From Molothrus aeneus (taxonomy: Eukaryota > Chordata > Aves > Passeriformes > Icteridae), in NCBI RefSeq assembly GCF_037042795.1, contig NC_089648.1, forward strand, positions 7,467,501 to 7,531,500: DNA of 64,000 nucleotides, written 5' to 3'. Shown in pieces: positions 11,221-23,800 of this stretch (position 1 is its first letter; every line of letters starts with the position of its first letter). The position numbers and the translations under genes were made by a program. Under the pieces are notes generated by a model. It ran no database searches and was not told the origin of the DNA. It saw nothing but the letters and a program-made list of their open reading frames with translations.

Positions 11221-13561
11221 GTAGAGAGTGAAGGGTAGCACTGCTCCAGCTTTTCCCTGCAATGCTGGAGCTCTGACCCCATCAGAGCCTTCCAGGAGCC
11301 CTTCAGGTGCTTTCACCAAATGATATTCTTCCCCTTTCCACACAGATTGTAGCTTAATCAATACAGCCTAAAGACAGAGCAGCCTACAGCTGCCTTCTGT
11401 GCTGCTGGCTTTGGCCAGGAGCAGAACAGCTCTGTGTTATAAACTCTGTGGTCCCATAAGCCTGGAAGGGGAAAAGAAATAAAATCCAAGTGCAGGCAGA
11501 GCAGGGAGGTGAGGCCTGCCCATAAAACAGAGCACACAGCACTAGCAGTGCAATTAAAGGGCCTCCAGGGCTTCCTTCTGATCCAGGGGATACTTTGGAA
11601 CAGAATACCAAATATCCAGTGGCCTGGCCTTGGCTTCATATCAAGGAGAGATTGATTAGTGCAGGAGTGGTGATGAGCCACGGGCATTTGAGAATCCCCA
11701 TGTTAGAGCTTCATGTCAGCCTTCAGCCAGTGCTAATCAGAATCTGATTTAAGGTTCAAGATTTTTTTTAGGCTATGCCTGGTCATGCTTAAGTTTTATT
11801 TGACCTTTAAGCATCCTTTCCCAAGTTATGTGTTCCTTTCAGCCATTTTCTAAGCAGCCCAAGCACAAAAGGTCTCTCCAGCTGGACAGAAGTGTCAGGA
11901 TATTTTCTTTCTTTTTTTCTGTCTGGCTTGCAGCCTCCTCTGTCTTGTACCAAAGGCAACTTTCCCTTTTATGCTCCCTACACCAGATGGATAAATTAGA
12001 CTTGCTTTTGCCCATTTGCTGGCAACTGTACTGCAAGATCTCAGGCACTTGATGTTAACTGAATTATTATCAGTTAATAACAGCTTTCTGTGCAGTGTAA
12101 ACTGATATGCTAAAGAAGAGTGGGCCTAAGTGTCAAGCATTTTCTAGATTACTCTTCCATTTACTAAAAGCAAGCAATTGCTGCTAAAAAAAAAAGTATA
12201 AAAGGAAAGACAGATTTCATGTTGCCGTGCAAGATGTGCCTTTCAGCAGCTGCAGGTTTCTCAGAAGGCTTTTTGGAGTTAATCAGCAAAAGGGCAAAGG
12301 GCAGGCAAAATCTGGGCTGGGAGATTTTCTTGGCGGATTTTCAAGTCCATTAATAACAGCTCAGTCCCTGGCAGGGTGGGGGAGCAGAGCAGATGTGGGG
12401 GTAAAGGCGGAAGAGCTGAGCTGCTGGCTGGAGTGCTGTGCTGCTCTGTGATGGCTGAGAGGGCAGAGCAGTCCAGCTCCCACACTGGCAAACCCCAGCA
12501 GCCACTGGAGGAGGATGAAATTAGTCCTGTGCTGTGTCCAGCCCCAGGGATGACAGCAGGGAGCTGCCCCAGGAGCCCCTCTCCTGCACAGCTCTGCTCC
12601 CTCCTTGCTGCCCTGGCTCCTCACTCTGCCTTAGCATGGGCTGGGAGGTTTTCCTGCACTGTTTCTATGTTCTCTTTGCTGCCTCTCAGAGGAACAGGGC
12701 ACTTGGACCTTTGCTTCTCTCCCCACACCTGGCTGGGGGATCAAGAGGTGCCTGTGCCAGGAGGAGAGGTACATGCTGCTGCTGAGGGCTCCTTGGGAGA
12801 GGTTTCCTGACCTATTAATGGCACATTTCTGTCTGGGAATGGCAGGAAGAGAAGCTCCTCTCCATTCCTGTGTCCTGGCGCAAGAGGCAGGGACTGGTCC
12901 TTGCAGCTCCCACTCCCGTCAGCTGCTGCTCTCAAGCCACCAGTTCTGTCACAGAGCTTCAATCATGAGGTCTGTGCCTGCCTCTTGCTGCGGTGTTTGT
13001 GTTGTCAGAGGAATCTGAGAAGACTTTCTGGTGTCTTTCTGGCTGACTCTTCCATGGGTCAGGAAGCCTCCCCTCTGCATTAGCAGGGCTGGCACCCACG
13101 TGTTCCATCCCTCACTGCCTCCCCTTTGCTCTGTGCTGCTGGCAGGGGCTGGGAGGATGTTTTTCTAATTTTGCAGCACCAAAGCACAAGGAGCAGATGG
13201 GCTGAGCCTGTTGCTGAGTCTGCTTCCTCCCCTCTCAGCATATTTGGCAAAGGGGAGGAGATGCTGGAAGCTTGGACTTGTGTTGGGGCCAGAGCCTGGC
13301 ATCAGGTTGGTGCTTGCTGCAGGTCCCCAGCTGAGCCTGCAGGGTGGGCTCAGCCCCATGGGTCCCACTGAGGCACAGCATGAGAGCCTGAAGAGTTACA
13401 CAGACCTGGTTCTGGCTCCCAGAGAGGTGAGGGTCAGGGTGAGATCCCTCCTCTCTTGCTCACACCACTGCCCACAAGGGGTTGTGGGCATCAACCAGCC
13501 ATGCTACAGCAGCTCAGGTGGGCAAGCAGAACTTTGAGGTACCCTGAGGTGGTCCCACCAT
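11221..13561. other. Intergenic, no gene seen
   Basis: Moderately GC-rich in 12.3-13.5 kb with several open frames that overlap each other on both strands. None shows a known domain or convincing splice sites. Confidence 0.5.
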
Positions 13562-13939
13562 AGTGCTGGTGTTCACAGGGGTCCCAGGATGAGGGAAGAG
13601 ACCAGGATCTGACTCCATGTTTCAGAAGGCTTGATTTATTATTTTATGATATATATTATATTAAAACTATACTAAAAGAATAGAAGAAAGGATTTCATCA
13701 GAAGGCTGGCTAAGAATAGAAAAAGAATGATAAAGGCTTGTGACTGACTGGCACAGTCTAAGACAGCTGGACTTTGATGGCCATTAATTAGAAACAACCA
13801 CAAGAGACCAATCAAAGATCCACCTGTTGCATTCCACAGCAGCAGATAACCATTGCTTACATTTTGTTTTTGAGACCTCTCAGCTTCTCAGGAGAAAAGA
13901 TCCTAACTAAAGGATTTTTCATAAAACATGTCTGTGACA
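13562..13939 (-). mobile_element. Solo LTR (TGTCACAGACAT family), second copy
   Basis: Aligns along its length with the 6888 and 31327 copies: ggtgttcacaggggtcccag at the left and catgtctgtgaca at the right. The left terminus has a small deletion and no duplication is clear. It ends 21 bp before the inverted minisatellite copy. Confidence 0.85.
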
Positions 13940-13960
13940 CACATGGACAAAATTGCTCTC

Positions 13961-14238
13961 AGGGCTAAGTTGAGCCTTTCAATGACAAGAGGAGGAGCCT
14001 GGTGATGTCAGTCTTCACCTGAAATACCTCAGTTGGATGTCTTGGATGGGATGAATCCCATGGAGACCCTTACACCAAGCATGTATTTTCCAAAGCACCT
14101 TTCCCTGGCAGTGTTTTCCAAAGCACCTTTCCCTGGCAGTGTTTTTTATGGTGAGCACCCTGCACATGCTTGGTTTGCCCTCCCCACAGCATCCTTGTTC
14201 CCAAGGTTTATCTGACCCTACAGTGTTCACTCTGCTGT
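13961..14238 (-). repeat. Shorter inverted copy of the minisatellite segment
   Basis: Reverse complement of 10745-11220, beginning agggctaagttgagcctttc and running through gttcccaaggtttatctgac. It keeps only about two 28-bp units (14086-14146) against nine in the other copy. Confidence 0.85.
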
Positions 14239-16988
14239 TTAAGGAGTGTGTGCTCCAGCTTGTAGGAGCTCTCCCTGGGCATTGTACCATTCCTGTGGGC
14301 CAGCATGGAGACAAGGGGGTAAAATAAGCACCAATTTGCACAGCACTGTAGCTAAGGTGCCCTTCACAAGGCACCTGGCTTAGGGGATGAATTTCATAGA
14401 GAAATAATGTGCACTTCTCCAGACGGTGAGGAGTGAACTTCTGCAGATTTACAACTTCTGCAGATTTTTTTAGATGTTTAGCATCCCTAAACAGCAGCTC
14501 TGCATCCTGATGGACTGAGCAGGGAGTTGAGGAGGCTGCAGCAAAAGTGTCCAGGCTCAGGTGATCTGAGACAGGGTGGAGGGTCTGGATGCCTGTTTGG
14601 GTATTTCTTTTATTCTTATGGTTGTCCAAGGAATGAGAGAAATGAAATGCATTTTTGTGTCTCCACAGCTAGCCTGGATGATATTGTGTTTCATGCCTGT
14701 CAGATTCAGGCATTTTGTTAAAATTAGAGATGATAGATTTATGGCCCAGAAGGGATTGCTGCAGCAGGCCAGACTTCCCTCTGTGATTTCAGCTTCTCTT
14801 CTACTCCCTTGGTGTTCTCCCTTCTAGGGCTTTTCAGGCACAACTCTAACACAAACAAAGGGGAGCAGTAGCACAAAGGCTGCTGTTTTGTGCAGAATTG
14901 ACCATGGCCACTGTGACAGCAGCAGTCCCTGCGTGCTGCTCCCTTCTGGCCCAGAGAGCTGCCTCAGCACCTTCCCTTTTCTCCATGTTTGTGGCTCAGA
15001 ACAACTATTTGAAGGTTTGAGAGGGAAATGAGGACAGGGATAAAGATCTCCAGTGTTCTTTTAAAGGAGACAAATTGACCTTTAGCACCAAGGGTTTTTC
15101 TAGAGTGTCAAACTGGGATCAGAACACCATTCCTATTGCCCATTTCCAGCATGCTCTCTTCCTTCTTGGGCAGAGTTTGGTTTCCCTCCCTTCTTTTAGC
15201 AAAGTGTGTATTTCAGCACCCCATCTCTCCTTGCCAGGGCTCTTTCCCAGGCTTTTCTGATTTACTTTGCACTCTTCAAGTGCAGCCCCAGTGCTTGACT
15301 CAGCTATTGTCTAGCAGGGTGAGATGAGGTATCAGGCAGCACCAGGTGTCTGAAGTGGCCAGGCTGCACACAAGTGTTGCTCCATTGCAGGTTACAAAGC
15401 CCCTTTGCAGGTTACAGAGCCCCTAATTGCTGTGCCTCTACATTTATTTATTTATTTTTTTTTTAAGCAACGCTTCTACCATAATTCCACGAGGTAAGAA
15501 ACTGATTAAAATGTACCAAACAGTATCATCTTTAGTGCTTTGAAAAATCCCTGCAGCTGGTGGGTGGCTGTGGGGGAGGGAGTGATTGATGCAAAATGTC
15601 CCCTCTCCCCAGGAGATCTTTCTCCCCCACACCCAGAATCCTGCTCCTTCCTACTTATATAACTTTGTCATCTCCCATAGCACGGGTGCAGCTGATTTGT
15701 CACCAGGAGGAAGCTGAGCCCAGGAGCTGGAGCAAGGGACAGAAGCTTGGAGGGTCCTGACTTCTGTCCCTGGCATGCAGGGGGCTCTTGGCTCCAGTTT
15801 TCCTCTTTGCAAAGGAGATCCTGCTGGTTTCTGCCTCGCTCAGCTGAGGGGGGGTGAAGCGTGTGTTGACAGAAATGCTTTGGGATCCTTTGACGGAATG
15901 TGTTAATTTATTAATGGAATCTTCTCTAATCGTCACATTTCTTTGCATTAACTAACAAAAATGCTTTGTGAGGGTGCAGTGTGGAGTTCAGCAAGCAAAC
16001 CCTGACCCTCAACCCCCCCAGATGTGTGCAGAGAGGCAATGCTGGAGTGGCAGGAGTAGAGCTCTGCTGGTGCTGCGCCCTGCCAGGCTGCCCTGGTGCC
16101 CGGGACAGCTCGTGGGATGGGCTTGGAAAGGGTGGGTATTTTTAGGGAGAAGGAATTTTGGCAACGTGGACAAAACAAATCTCAGCTGAGGGGAAACACT
16201 GAGAGCTGCTCAACGTGTGCATGAGTGATGCATGTGTGTTATTTTGGGAAAAAGCTCATCTGCCTGTGCCCTGAAGCACATGGCAGTGCCCCTGAGCTCT
16301 GCCAGCCCCCAGCTGAGTTGGGACACTTTTATTCAGTCCCAAACACCACAGATGTGCCTGTACTCTTGGCTCAAGGGGGCTAAGGGAGTTGGTCAGCCCA
16401 AACCCCTTTACAAAACGTTTTGCATCCATGTGGCAGCAATGGGAATGTCACATTCCTGGCACCACTGCCATGTGTCTGGGATATGACCAGAAAAGGAAAG
16501 GCTGCTGCCCTGCCAGAGTGTGGAAGGGAGACTGTGTGAGCAGCCACTGTGCAACAATGGGGAGGCAGAGGTGATTTTTACCTGCTATACAGTCTCAGTG
16601 TAACACCACCGAATTGATCTGCTGAGCTTTAATATTTGAATCCTGGTATTTTTGCATATTAAATCAGGAGAAGCAGTCCTTGAGGCAGGAGCAGGGATTG
16701 TCTGTGCTCCTGCAGCACCCAGGCTGGGCAGCTGCTGCATTCAGCCAGCAGCAACAACCATCATTAGGTTTAATTAGTGATCAATATGTCATTTCAACTA
16801 ATGTGAGAAAGTTTACCAGGCAGGCTGTATTGGATTTTCTGGAAACAATGCAAGGAATAAGAATATTTCAAGAATATTTCAATAAGCAGATACTGTTGCT
16901 AGGCCAGGCTTATCTTCATGGTGTGATGTGCCTACAACACTGGAGTTCATCCTTTGTGCAGGGTCACAGGGGAGGCTTTGGTCCCTGG
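14239..16988. other. Intergenic, no gene seen
   Basis: No exon or repeat family recognised. A T-rich tract lies near 15442-15465. Confidence 0.5.
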
Positions 16989-17300
16989 TGTGGTATTTCC
17001 AGGGTTCTTTGGGGCAGGAAGGAATGATGAATCTGACTCCATGTTCTTAGAAGGCTATTATATTATATTATATTATATTATATTATATTATATTATATTA
17101 TATTATATTATATTATATTATATTATATTATATTATACTAAAGGATACAGACAGAAGGCTTAACAAGATACTAATGAAAACTCGTGACCCCTTCCAGAGT
17201 CCCAACACAGCCTGGCACTGATTCTAACACAACACATATAATATTCATTTCAATATTTGCAAAAAGCCAATCATAAAATATTCATTTTTCACATCCTGAA
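16989..17300 (-). mobile_element. Degenerate LTR containing a TATTA microsatellite
   Basis: Opens tgtggtatttccagggttct and carries gaatctgactccatgttctt then agaaggct, the shared LTR 3' motif in reverse. The right end is not clear. The usual AT-rich stretch after the motif has been replaced by a pentanucleotide run. Confidence 0.55.
17056..17136 (+). repeat. (TATTA)16 microsatellite
   Basis: About 81 bp of essentially perfect TATTA units inside the LTR remnant, likely polymorphic. It yields a false open frame rich in Ile, Leu and Tyr. Confidence 0.95.
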
Positions 17301-19090
17301 AGTGGGAAACATACAGATCTGCACAGAGGAAGCCACAGGCATGATGAGGTACATGGCTGCCACTGCAGTCATGTTTTTAGACCTGGTAGCTCACCCTGGG
17401 ACCCACGAGCTGTGTGATGTGTTGGAGGAAATCCCAAGCAGGGACAAGGCAGTCCCACTCACTCTGGCAGCAGCATGTCTGCTGAAGTCACACTCAGGCA
17501 GTATTTTTAATGTGGCTTGAAAGAACTGCCAGCTCCTCTGCTGCTGCAAATGGGGCTATTTTTAGCAATTAACTGTATTCAAATGTTCCTTCCACGATCT
17601 GCACAGGCAGTAAAATGGTTTAGTAGATTACCAGATATTCCCCTAGATAAAAGCAGTGTTTGCTGTGTTAAAAAAAAAAAAGTTAACTCAGATGGAAATC
17701 TTAACACTTCACAGTACCAGTTCACACTGAGGCAGGGTTGGGAAAGGGATATGACCTTGGGGATTCCTGTTAACATTTGTGTGCCCCCATTCTGAGAAAA
17801 ACTTGACTATTCAGCTACGCTGCCTGGCTCCTGGTAGTGCTTTGCATTGCTATAGCTTCTTTCAGCTCACAACCTCAGACCTTTCCCTCAATAAGGTGGA
17901 GGTGGACAAGATAATCAGTAGGTGAGTGGGATCTATTCCCATCTGGCAAACTCTTGCTGTTGAATGTAGTCCTCAAAAAAATCCTTTTGACTTTCCTGGT
18001 ATGTGGTGGTCTGTGCCTTCCTATAAACGGTATTGTGATGTTAATAATAACCCTAATAGTGGTTAAGAAGAATGTTTCTCAAACAGGTCTTGCATCAGCC
18101 ATCAGGCTGCCCATGGGGTGGCAGGAGGTGGCTCAGATCAGGAGATTACATGGACTGTTATGGAATAGGAACAGTGCCTCAGATGGGCCCTGATTCTGCA
18201 AATACTGGAATTGCTTTTTCTCAAAGCATGTGCTTACACTTGAAGTCTGCAGTCGAGGAGTTTAAGCAGAGACACAAAATTAAACAAGTGTTCAACAGAT
18301 TTGTTATAATTTTAAGCCCTCTGTTTCAGAGGGCCTGGCATTCAGTACTGCAATGCAATTTTAATGCCTTTTGCTTGATCTGCAAAGCTGGAGAATTATT
18401 TAGCTGGGGGGAAATGTAAAACATTGATTGCATGCATTTGGCAGCTTTTCCTGACTTTGGACAGGGGAAAGCCACAGGCCTGGCAGATTCAGCATTTCTT
18501 TGAGTAGAGCATGAGGATGCTGGAGGTAGTGGGTGCTGGAGGCAGCTCTCCCATCACTTAGACTTTTTCAGGAAGGATTGGATGGAAAAAGCCCCCTTCA
18601 GTTATAAAATCACCTGTGGAATAGGTTCAAATCCTTTCTTCTGCAGGGCAGGAAAGGGAGGTATAGTCTGCCTTTTATTTCTCCTGATGAGAATCTCTGT
18701 GAGTCAAGATTTCCTTTGCAAGCCAATATGGAAACTTTAATGCCTGACATTAAATATTCTTTTTAAAGCTGTGCTGAACTGAGAAAAAAAAAAAGAAAAG
18801 TTAATTAGACCTTCTTGCAAAGGAAATAAAAATGTATATTAGTTAAAGTAGTGACATTTCCTTTTGATAGAAAGCTGGTGTTTCCAAGAGTCTGAGATAA
18901 AGGCTAATAGGCAGGCTAATCAAAGAACACAGGAACAAGTCCTTATGCAATACCTCTCCCTTCTGTTCAGTACAAATCCATTTGATCTTTACCATTAAGC
19001 AAGGGAATTTAGTTTCATGTCACAAAAAACAAAGAATATCTGAGAGTAGAAGAGAAGAATTGTGTCCAGGCCAAAAGCTTTCTGTCTGAG
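17301..19090. other. Intergenic, no gene seen
   Basis: A hairpin with an 8-bp stem and 3-nt loop (gccctctg, ttt, cagagggc) lies at 18316-18334. Nothing else recognised. Confidence 0.5.
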
Positions 19091-19655
19091 TGTCTTGGTT
19101 TGGAAAGACAGGTGTCTGCTCAAGAAGGCAGGAGCCTCCCCTGAAATGGAAAATGTAAACCCCCTCCCTCTGAATTGTCATAAATTTGAAATTAAGGGAC
19201 TCTCAGGCAAAGATCTAGGAGCAGGAATCACAGTTCTTTATTAGGGAAGAAAAAAAAAGAAAATTAAACAATGCAGTAAATCAAAGCAACACTGACAGAG
19301 TCAGAACACAACCTGACACCCTGTGGGTCAGGGTGTTGGTGGCAGTGCCATTGGAATTGTGACTCCAGCCCTCCTGGAGTGTCAGGTATGGTTCTGCTGG
19401 AGAAGGGGTCCTGTAGAAATGAGTGCAGTCTTCCTCTGAGGATCCAGTGGAAGAGGCAGCTGCAGTTCCTCTGGGAAATGCAGTGGAGAAGCTGTGCTGG
19501 TGTTCCAGAATCTCCAGATTATATCCAGGTAGGAATGCTTGGCTCCTCCCCCTGGGCGGAGCATCTCCCAATGGGATGCTGTAGTTCTCACCAGTCATGC
19601 AGTGACATTCAATAAGATGGCAAATAGAATACAGTTTGCTTGGCAATCCAGGACA
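19091..19655 (-). mobile_element. Solo LTR (TGTCCTGGATTGC family), internally deleted copy
   Basis: Same ends as the 9930 copy: tgtcttggtttggaaagaca and caatccaggaca. It lacks about 105 bp that the other copy has at 10439-10543, and has an expanded A-rich tract near 19249-19270. Target-site duplication unclear. Confidence 0.78.
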
Positions 19656-20189
19656 CTGGTCTTACAGGCATCTTTCTCCACAGTCAAGTTGCAGTGAGAT
19701 GTGGAGCTTGTTTTGGCCTGCTGTAAAACGAGGCACTAGCCATAAATGTAGGTCTCAGATCTTGAGGATTTCTCAGAACTCAAGGAAGTACTAGAGCCTG
19801 AGCTCCAGACTCAAATTTATTTCTAGGATGTGGGGAAGTGCTGCTCTGCAGCCGAGCTCTGGATCTTACATGGTCCTTCATGCTTCTCTTTTTTCTGTGT
19901 TTCTCTTCTGTTCTTTTTCACCCTCCTCCTATTTATCCTCTTCCTTATCTGCTGCTTTGTTTCTCTGCAGCATCTTGCTCTTCATATGACCAGCACCAAA
20001 ACCCCTGGTTCTAAAAGCCAGCGGTGATAATTTCTTACTCCCAAAAGCACTGCATCTACCATAGGAGGAATGCTGCACTGGAACTCAGTTTTGTGGACAA
20101 GATTCACCAGCTGGAGAAGTAGGAGCTCTTCTTTTGATGCATCCAGTGGTGCTTTGATTACCCACAGAGCACAGCATCCACAGGTAGAG

Positions 20190-20814
20190 TGTGAAAAATG
20201 TGTATTATATGATTGGCTTTTTTTGCAAATATTAAAATTAATATTATATGTGTTATGTTAGAAAGTTATGCTGTATTAATTATCTTATGTAGTTTGTTAA
20301 ATATAGTTTTAGGTTATAACATAATGTTAAAATAGAAACTATGCTATGTAAGATACTTTTTAACGAGCTCAAGAAAGAGAGGAGATAATCAAGAAATTCT
20401 TTGCACAGACATAACAGCAACAAGACACTGAGATCTCAAAGAGAAGAATTATTGCCTCCTTATTGGGAAGACCCAGTCTCCTTGCAGACTCCATGGAATC
20501 TGGCCATGATTTACAAGATGAAGGGGGGGAAGTTGACAATAACCAGAAAACACCCTTTGTTTGAAAAGGATTTTTGAATCATGTATGAGATATTTGAATA
20601 TGCAACAGGCTATTGCTTTCAAGAGTTAATCCTTTGTTAGTGAGCCATGCTTTCAAGAGGAAAGTATCCAAACGTTCATCATTCTTTACTTTTTTATTAT
20701 CCCAACTCTGATTGTCCAAATTCTTATTGCTCTAATTTGTATTACTATTTTTATAACCATTTTATTACTGTTAAACTTTTAAAATTTTAAAACAAGTGAT
20801 TGGCGTTTTTCACA
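20190..20814. mobile_element. 625-bp element with TGTGAAAAA terminal inverted repeats and 4-bp duplication
   Basis: Starts tgtgaaaaatgtgtattata and ends ggcgtttttcaca, so the outer 9 bp are inverted repeats. Both sides carry agag (20186-20189 and 20815-20818). AT-rich, no open frame of note. It resembles a solo LTR of a class I retrovirus (4-bp duplication), though a non-autonomous DNA element is possible. Confidence 0.7.
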
Positions 20815-20818
20815 AGAG

Positions 20819-23800
20819 CATCAGGGCAGGGGTCAGGCTCAGAAGGGCAGAACCATGCTTTCTGCAAGTGTGGGGGTTTTTTTGGAAGTTCTTAAAAGAT
20901 CAGAGTTCTGCTGCTTGTAAAGCAAGCTAAAGAAGCTGCTTTCAATGGGCTCTCCTCCTCACCCAAGGAGGAGATGTCCAAAGAAGCATCTGGGAACTTC
21001 TGGGATTGTATCAGGCAGTCCAGTTCCTTCATGGAATGCTGCTCTGATTCTCAGTTCAGGCAATTTCTGTTTCAAATACCCAGTGGATTTTCTTTTCTAA
21101 CTACACTAATTAGCCTCAATTGAGAATACAGAATCTGATGCTTCATGTCTGGCACTGCATGTTCCTTGAAAGAAGAGAGACAAGCTGGTGTTTGTGTCTT
21201 TCTCCATGAAGAAGAAAAGTTTGAGCAGGTTTTGAAGCCCAGAGTGAAAATAGGTTTTGCTGCAAAAGTTACTGGAAGTCAGAAAGCCACCCAGAGCAGC
21301 TGAGGCCACCAGGGAGAGAAGTGAAGGGAAATGGATGCAATTTCAGCTTCCCTTCAGGAAATGCCACCTTTGTGCACCTTTGGGCTTTCTGGTTTTAGCT
21401 ACAAAAAGGGATGGGGTGAAGGACTTTGCACACATCTTTGTCAGACTCCACCACACTGCATGTGCTGAGCTTGAAAATTGAGGCATCCACCCCTGCTGGC
21501 ATTCACTGAGCCTGCTGGACATTTTGCCATGCACATTAGTGTGAAGAGGATCTCATGTTGGTTCTCTTTCCTAAAAACTGATATTAAAAAATGACAGACA
21601 GCCTCAAATTCCATTAAGCTCAATACATGTGCTCAGCTACTGATAGGATTTGATCTCTAGGCTTATATTATGGTTTATGTCTCTTTCTCCTTGGTGGCAT
21701 ATCAAATGCCATATTGCCCCCTCAGTTCTTCACCAGGAACACAAGAATTGCTACTGCTCCATTAAAAAAAAAAAAAAAGAAAAAAAAGTGAAAATGACTA
21801 CATTTTTTTCCATGTGCTGCTAAGAGGCTTCATAACAGAGTCACAGGCTAGGCTGAATGGAAAGGGACTGCTGCTGGCCTCTGCTCAAATCTAGTCCAGC
21901 AGCAGCAGGATGCTTAGGGCCTCATTCAGCTGAATTTTGAATTATCTCCAAGGATGGAGATCCCACGGCCTCTCTGTTCAATTGCTTCATCAAACTCATG
22001 ATAATCCTTTCTTTCCTCCTATCAAAACCACAACCTCTTTTTTTGTTTCAAATCTATCACCGTTCATCCTTCTGCTGTACACTTCTCTAAAGGGTCTGGC
22101 TCCATCTTCTCTAAACACTCCCCATTAACAGTTTGTGTCACATGAAGAAAAAAAGATGGGCAGAGTTGCAGGATGCATATCCAGACTGAGACTTCAGATA
22201 TTGTGACTCCAGCTGAGTGAGTCTGAGCTACTGGCTCAGATCATTGGTTCACTGAGGATCAAAAATGTACAAAAATCACGTTTGATCTGAGAGTCAAACA
22301 TGGCTCACAGCTTTGCACAGATCAGTGAATTCATACCAGGTTTGTCACTGGGAGGAGCCAAAGGAAACCTCTCCAGACAGGTTTCCAAATCAATTGTCCA
22401 AATTCCTTTTGAAAAACTCTGTAAGTGCCCCAACACTTTGTGGTGGTCATGACTGAGATGTCCCTTTGTCCTTCCCGGTGGATTTGATATGTGATGTTAA
22501 GTGCTGATCCCCTGAGGAATGCAGATCCCCTTTAGGACTGGCAGGTGTGATAAATCAAAGCCAAATCCAGAATAAAGGCTGCAATTCTGTCACTGTGCTC
22601 AGATCTCAAGGGCAGCTCTGGATTTGGCTGCCTGCTTTGGTCACCTGCTGGCAGTGGCAGCAATGTGGGATCATGAGAGCGATGTCCATGAAACAGGAGA
22701 CCTTAAGGAGCTGTGATTAAGGGGTCTCTTGGGAACTGTACTCTCGAGTATCTGAAGAGCTGCAGCCAGTCTGTTCTCCTGCTGATGCTCACACTTTTGG
22801 GTGCTGCAGTTACCTTGATAAATGGTGTGTAATGCACAGCTGGGAAGGAAATATGTGCTGGGTGTCAGGTTTAAGGAGCCAACAGACTTGTTAAGTGTAT
22901 GTTTGACTCCAGACAGGCAGAGCAGACTGGTGCACTTGAGCAAGCTCAGAAATATTGCTGCATCAGGACTAGGGCCTGTTTCAGCAGCTGAAAGTTCACT
23001 CAGAGCTTTCCTGACACCCCAGAAGCTCTGACCTCTGAGGTGTCAGGAGGCCAAAAATTGAGAAGCAGTATGAAATCTGTGCCACATGAAAGCTGGTAGA
23101 AATCCAAGTGCTCCTGTACATTTATTTTCCTTTTTTCTGCTTTATCCTGAGAAGCATACAGTAGCACACTCTGGCCCACTTTGATTCCTGGGGATGTAAA
23201 TAGAAATATGAGTCATGATAACTCATTAACACTAGTTGTAGAACAATTAAGCTAAACAGTATTTTCCTTTGAGAGAGCCACAACTATTTCATGCCCCAGT
23301 TAATTGATTTTGATATGCTTTCCCTTGGCTAGGAAATGCAAGTTCCTTGATCCACATCCCCTGCTGGTTTTGGTCACTGAATTCTTGGTGTTTGAAAAGC
23401 AGATAATGAAAATTATCCCATCCCATTTATTCCTAGAGACTCTCAGTTCAGTGGGGGGTCTGAGCATTTCTTGCCATCAGCAGTAACGATGGTGGGTCTC
23501 ACTTAATGAGCAGCCACTGGGATAGGCATGCACAGAACAACAAATTAGCAGCTACACTTGCAGCCTTGGTAGAAGGAAGACCACAGGGCTCCAGGATCTC
23601 TCCCAGAGGCCATTGATTTGCTGGTTCTTCAGTGAAATTGATGATTGCTGGTCCCTGCAGTTAGCTGGCACTGCAAAGGAGGGCAGCTCTTTCCAAAGGC
23701 AGCTTGTGAAGTGTAACTGTAGAGCGTGGCATCAGCAGAGGAGGCTGAGAATAGCAACGAGGCCTCTGCCAAAGCTGACCCTGGGGCAGGTGAGAATGGC

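Noticed and set aside
10640..11224. Open frames of 100-167 codons in all six frames with repeating GKGALENTA or LWKTLPG-type peptides
   Set aside because: They are translations of the 28-bp minisatellite, which lacks stops in every frame. The unit length is not a multiple of three, and the inverted copy does not preserve a frame.
14015..14629. 204-codon minus-strand open frame
   Set aside because: Its C-terminal half is the inverted minisatellite segment; the rest has no recognisable domain.
16954..17163. Open frame ending in repeated Ile-Leu-Tyr
   Set aside because: It is the TATTA microsatellite read as codons.
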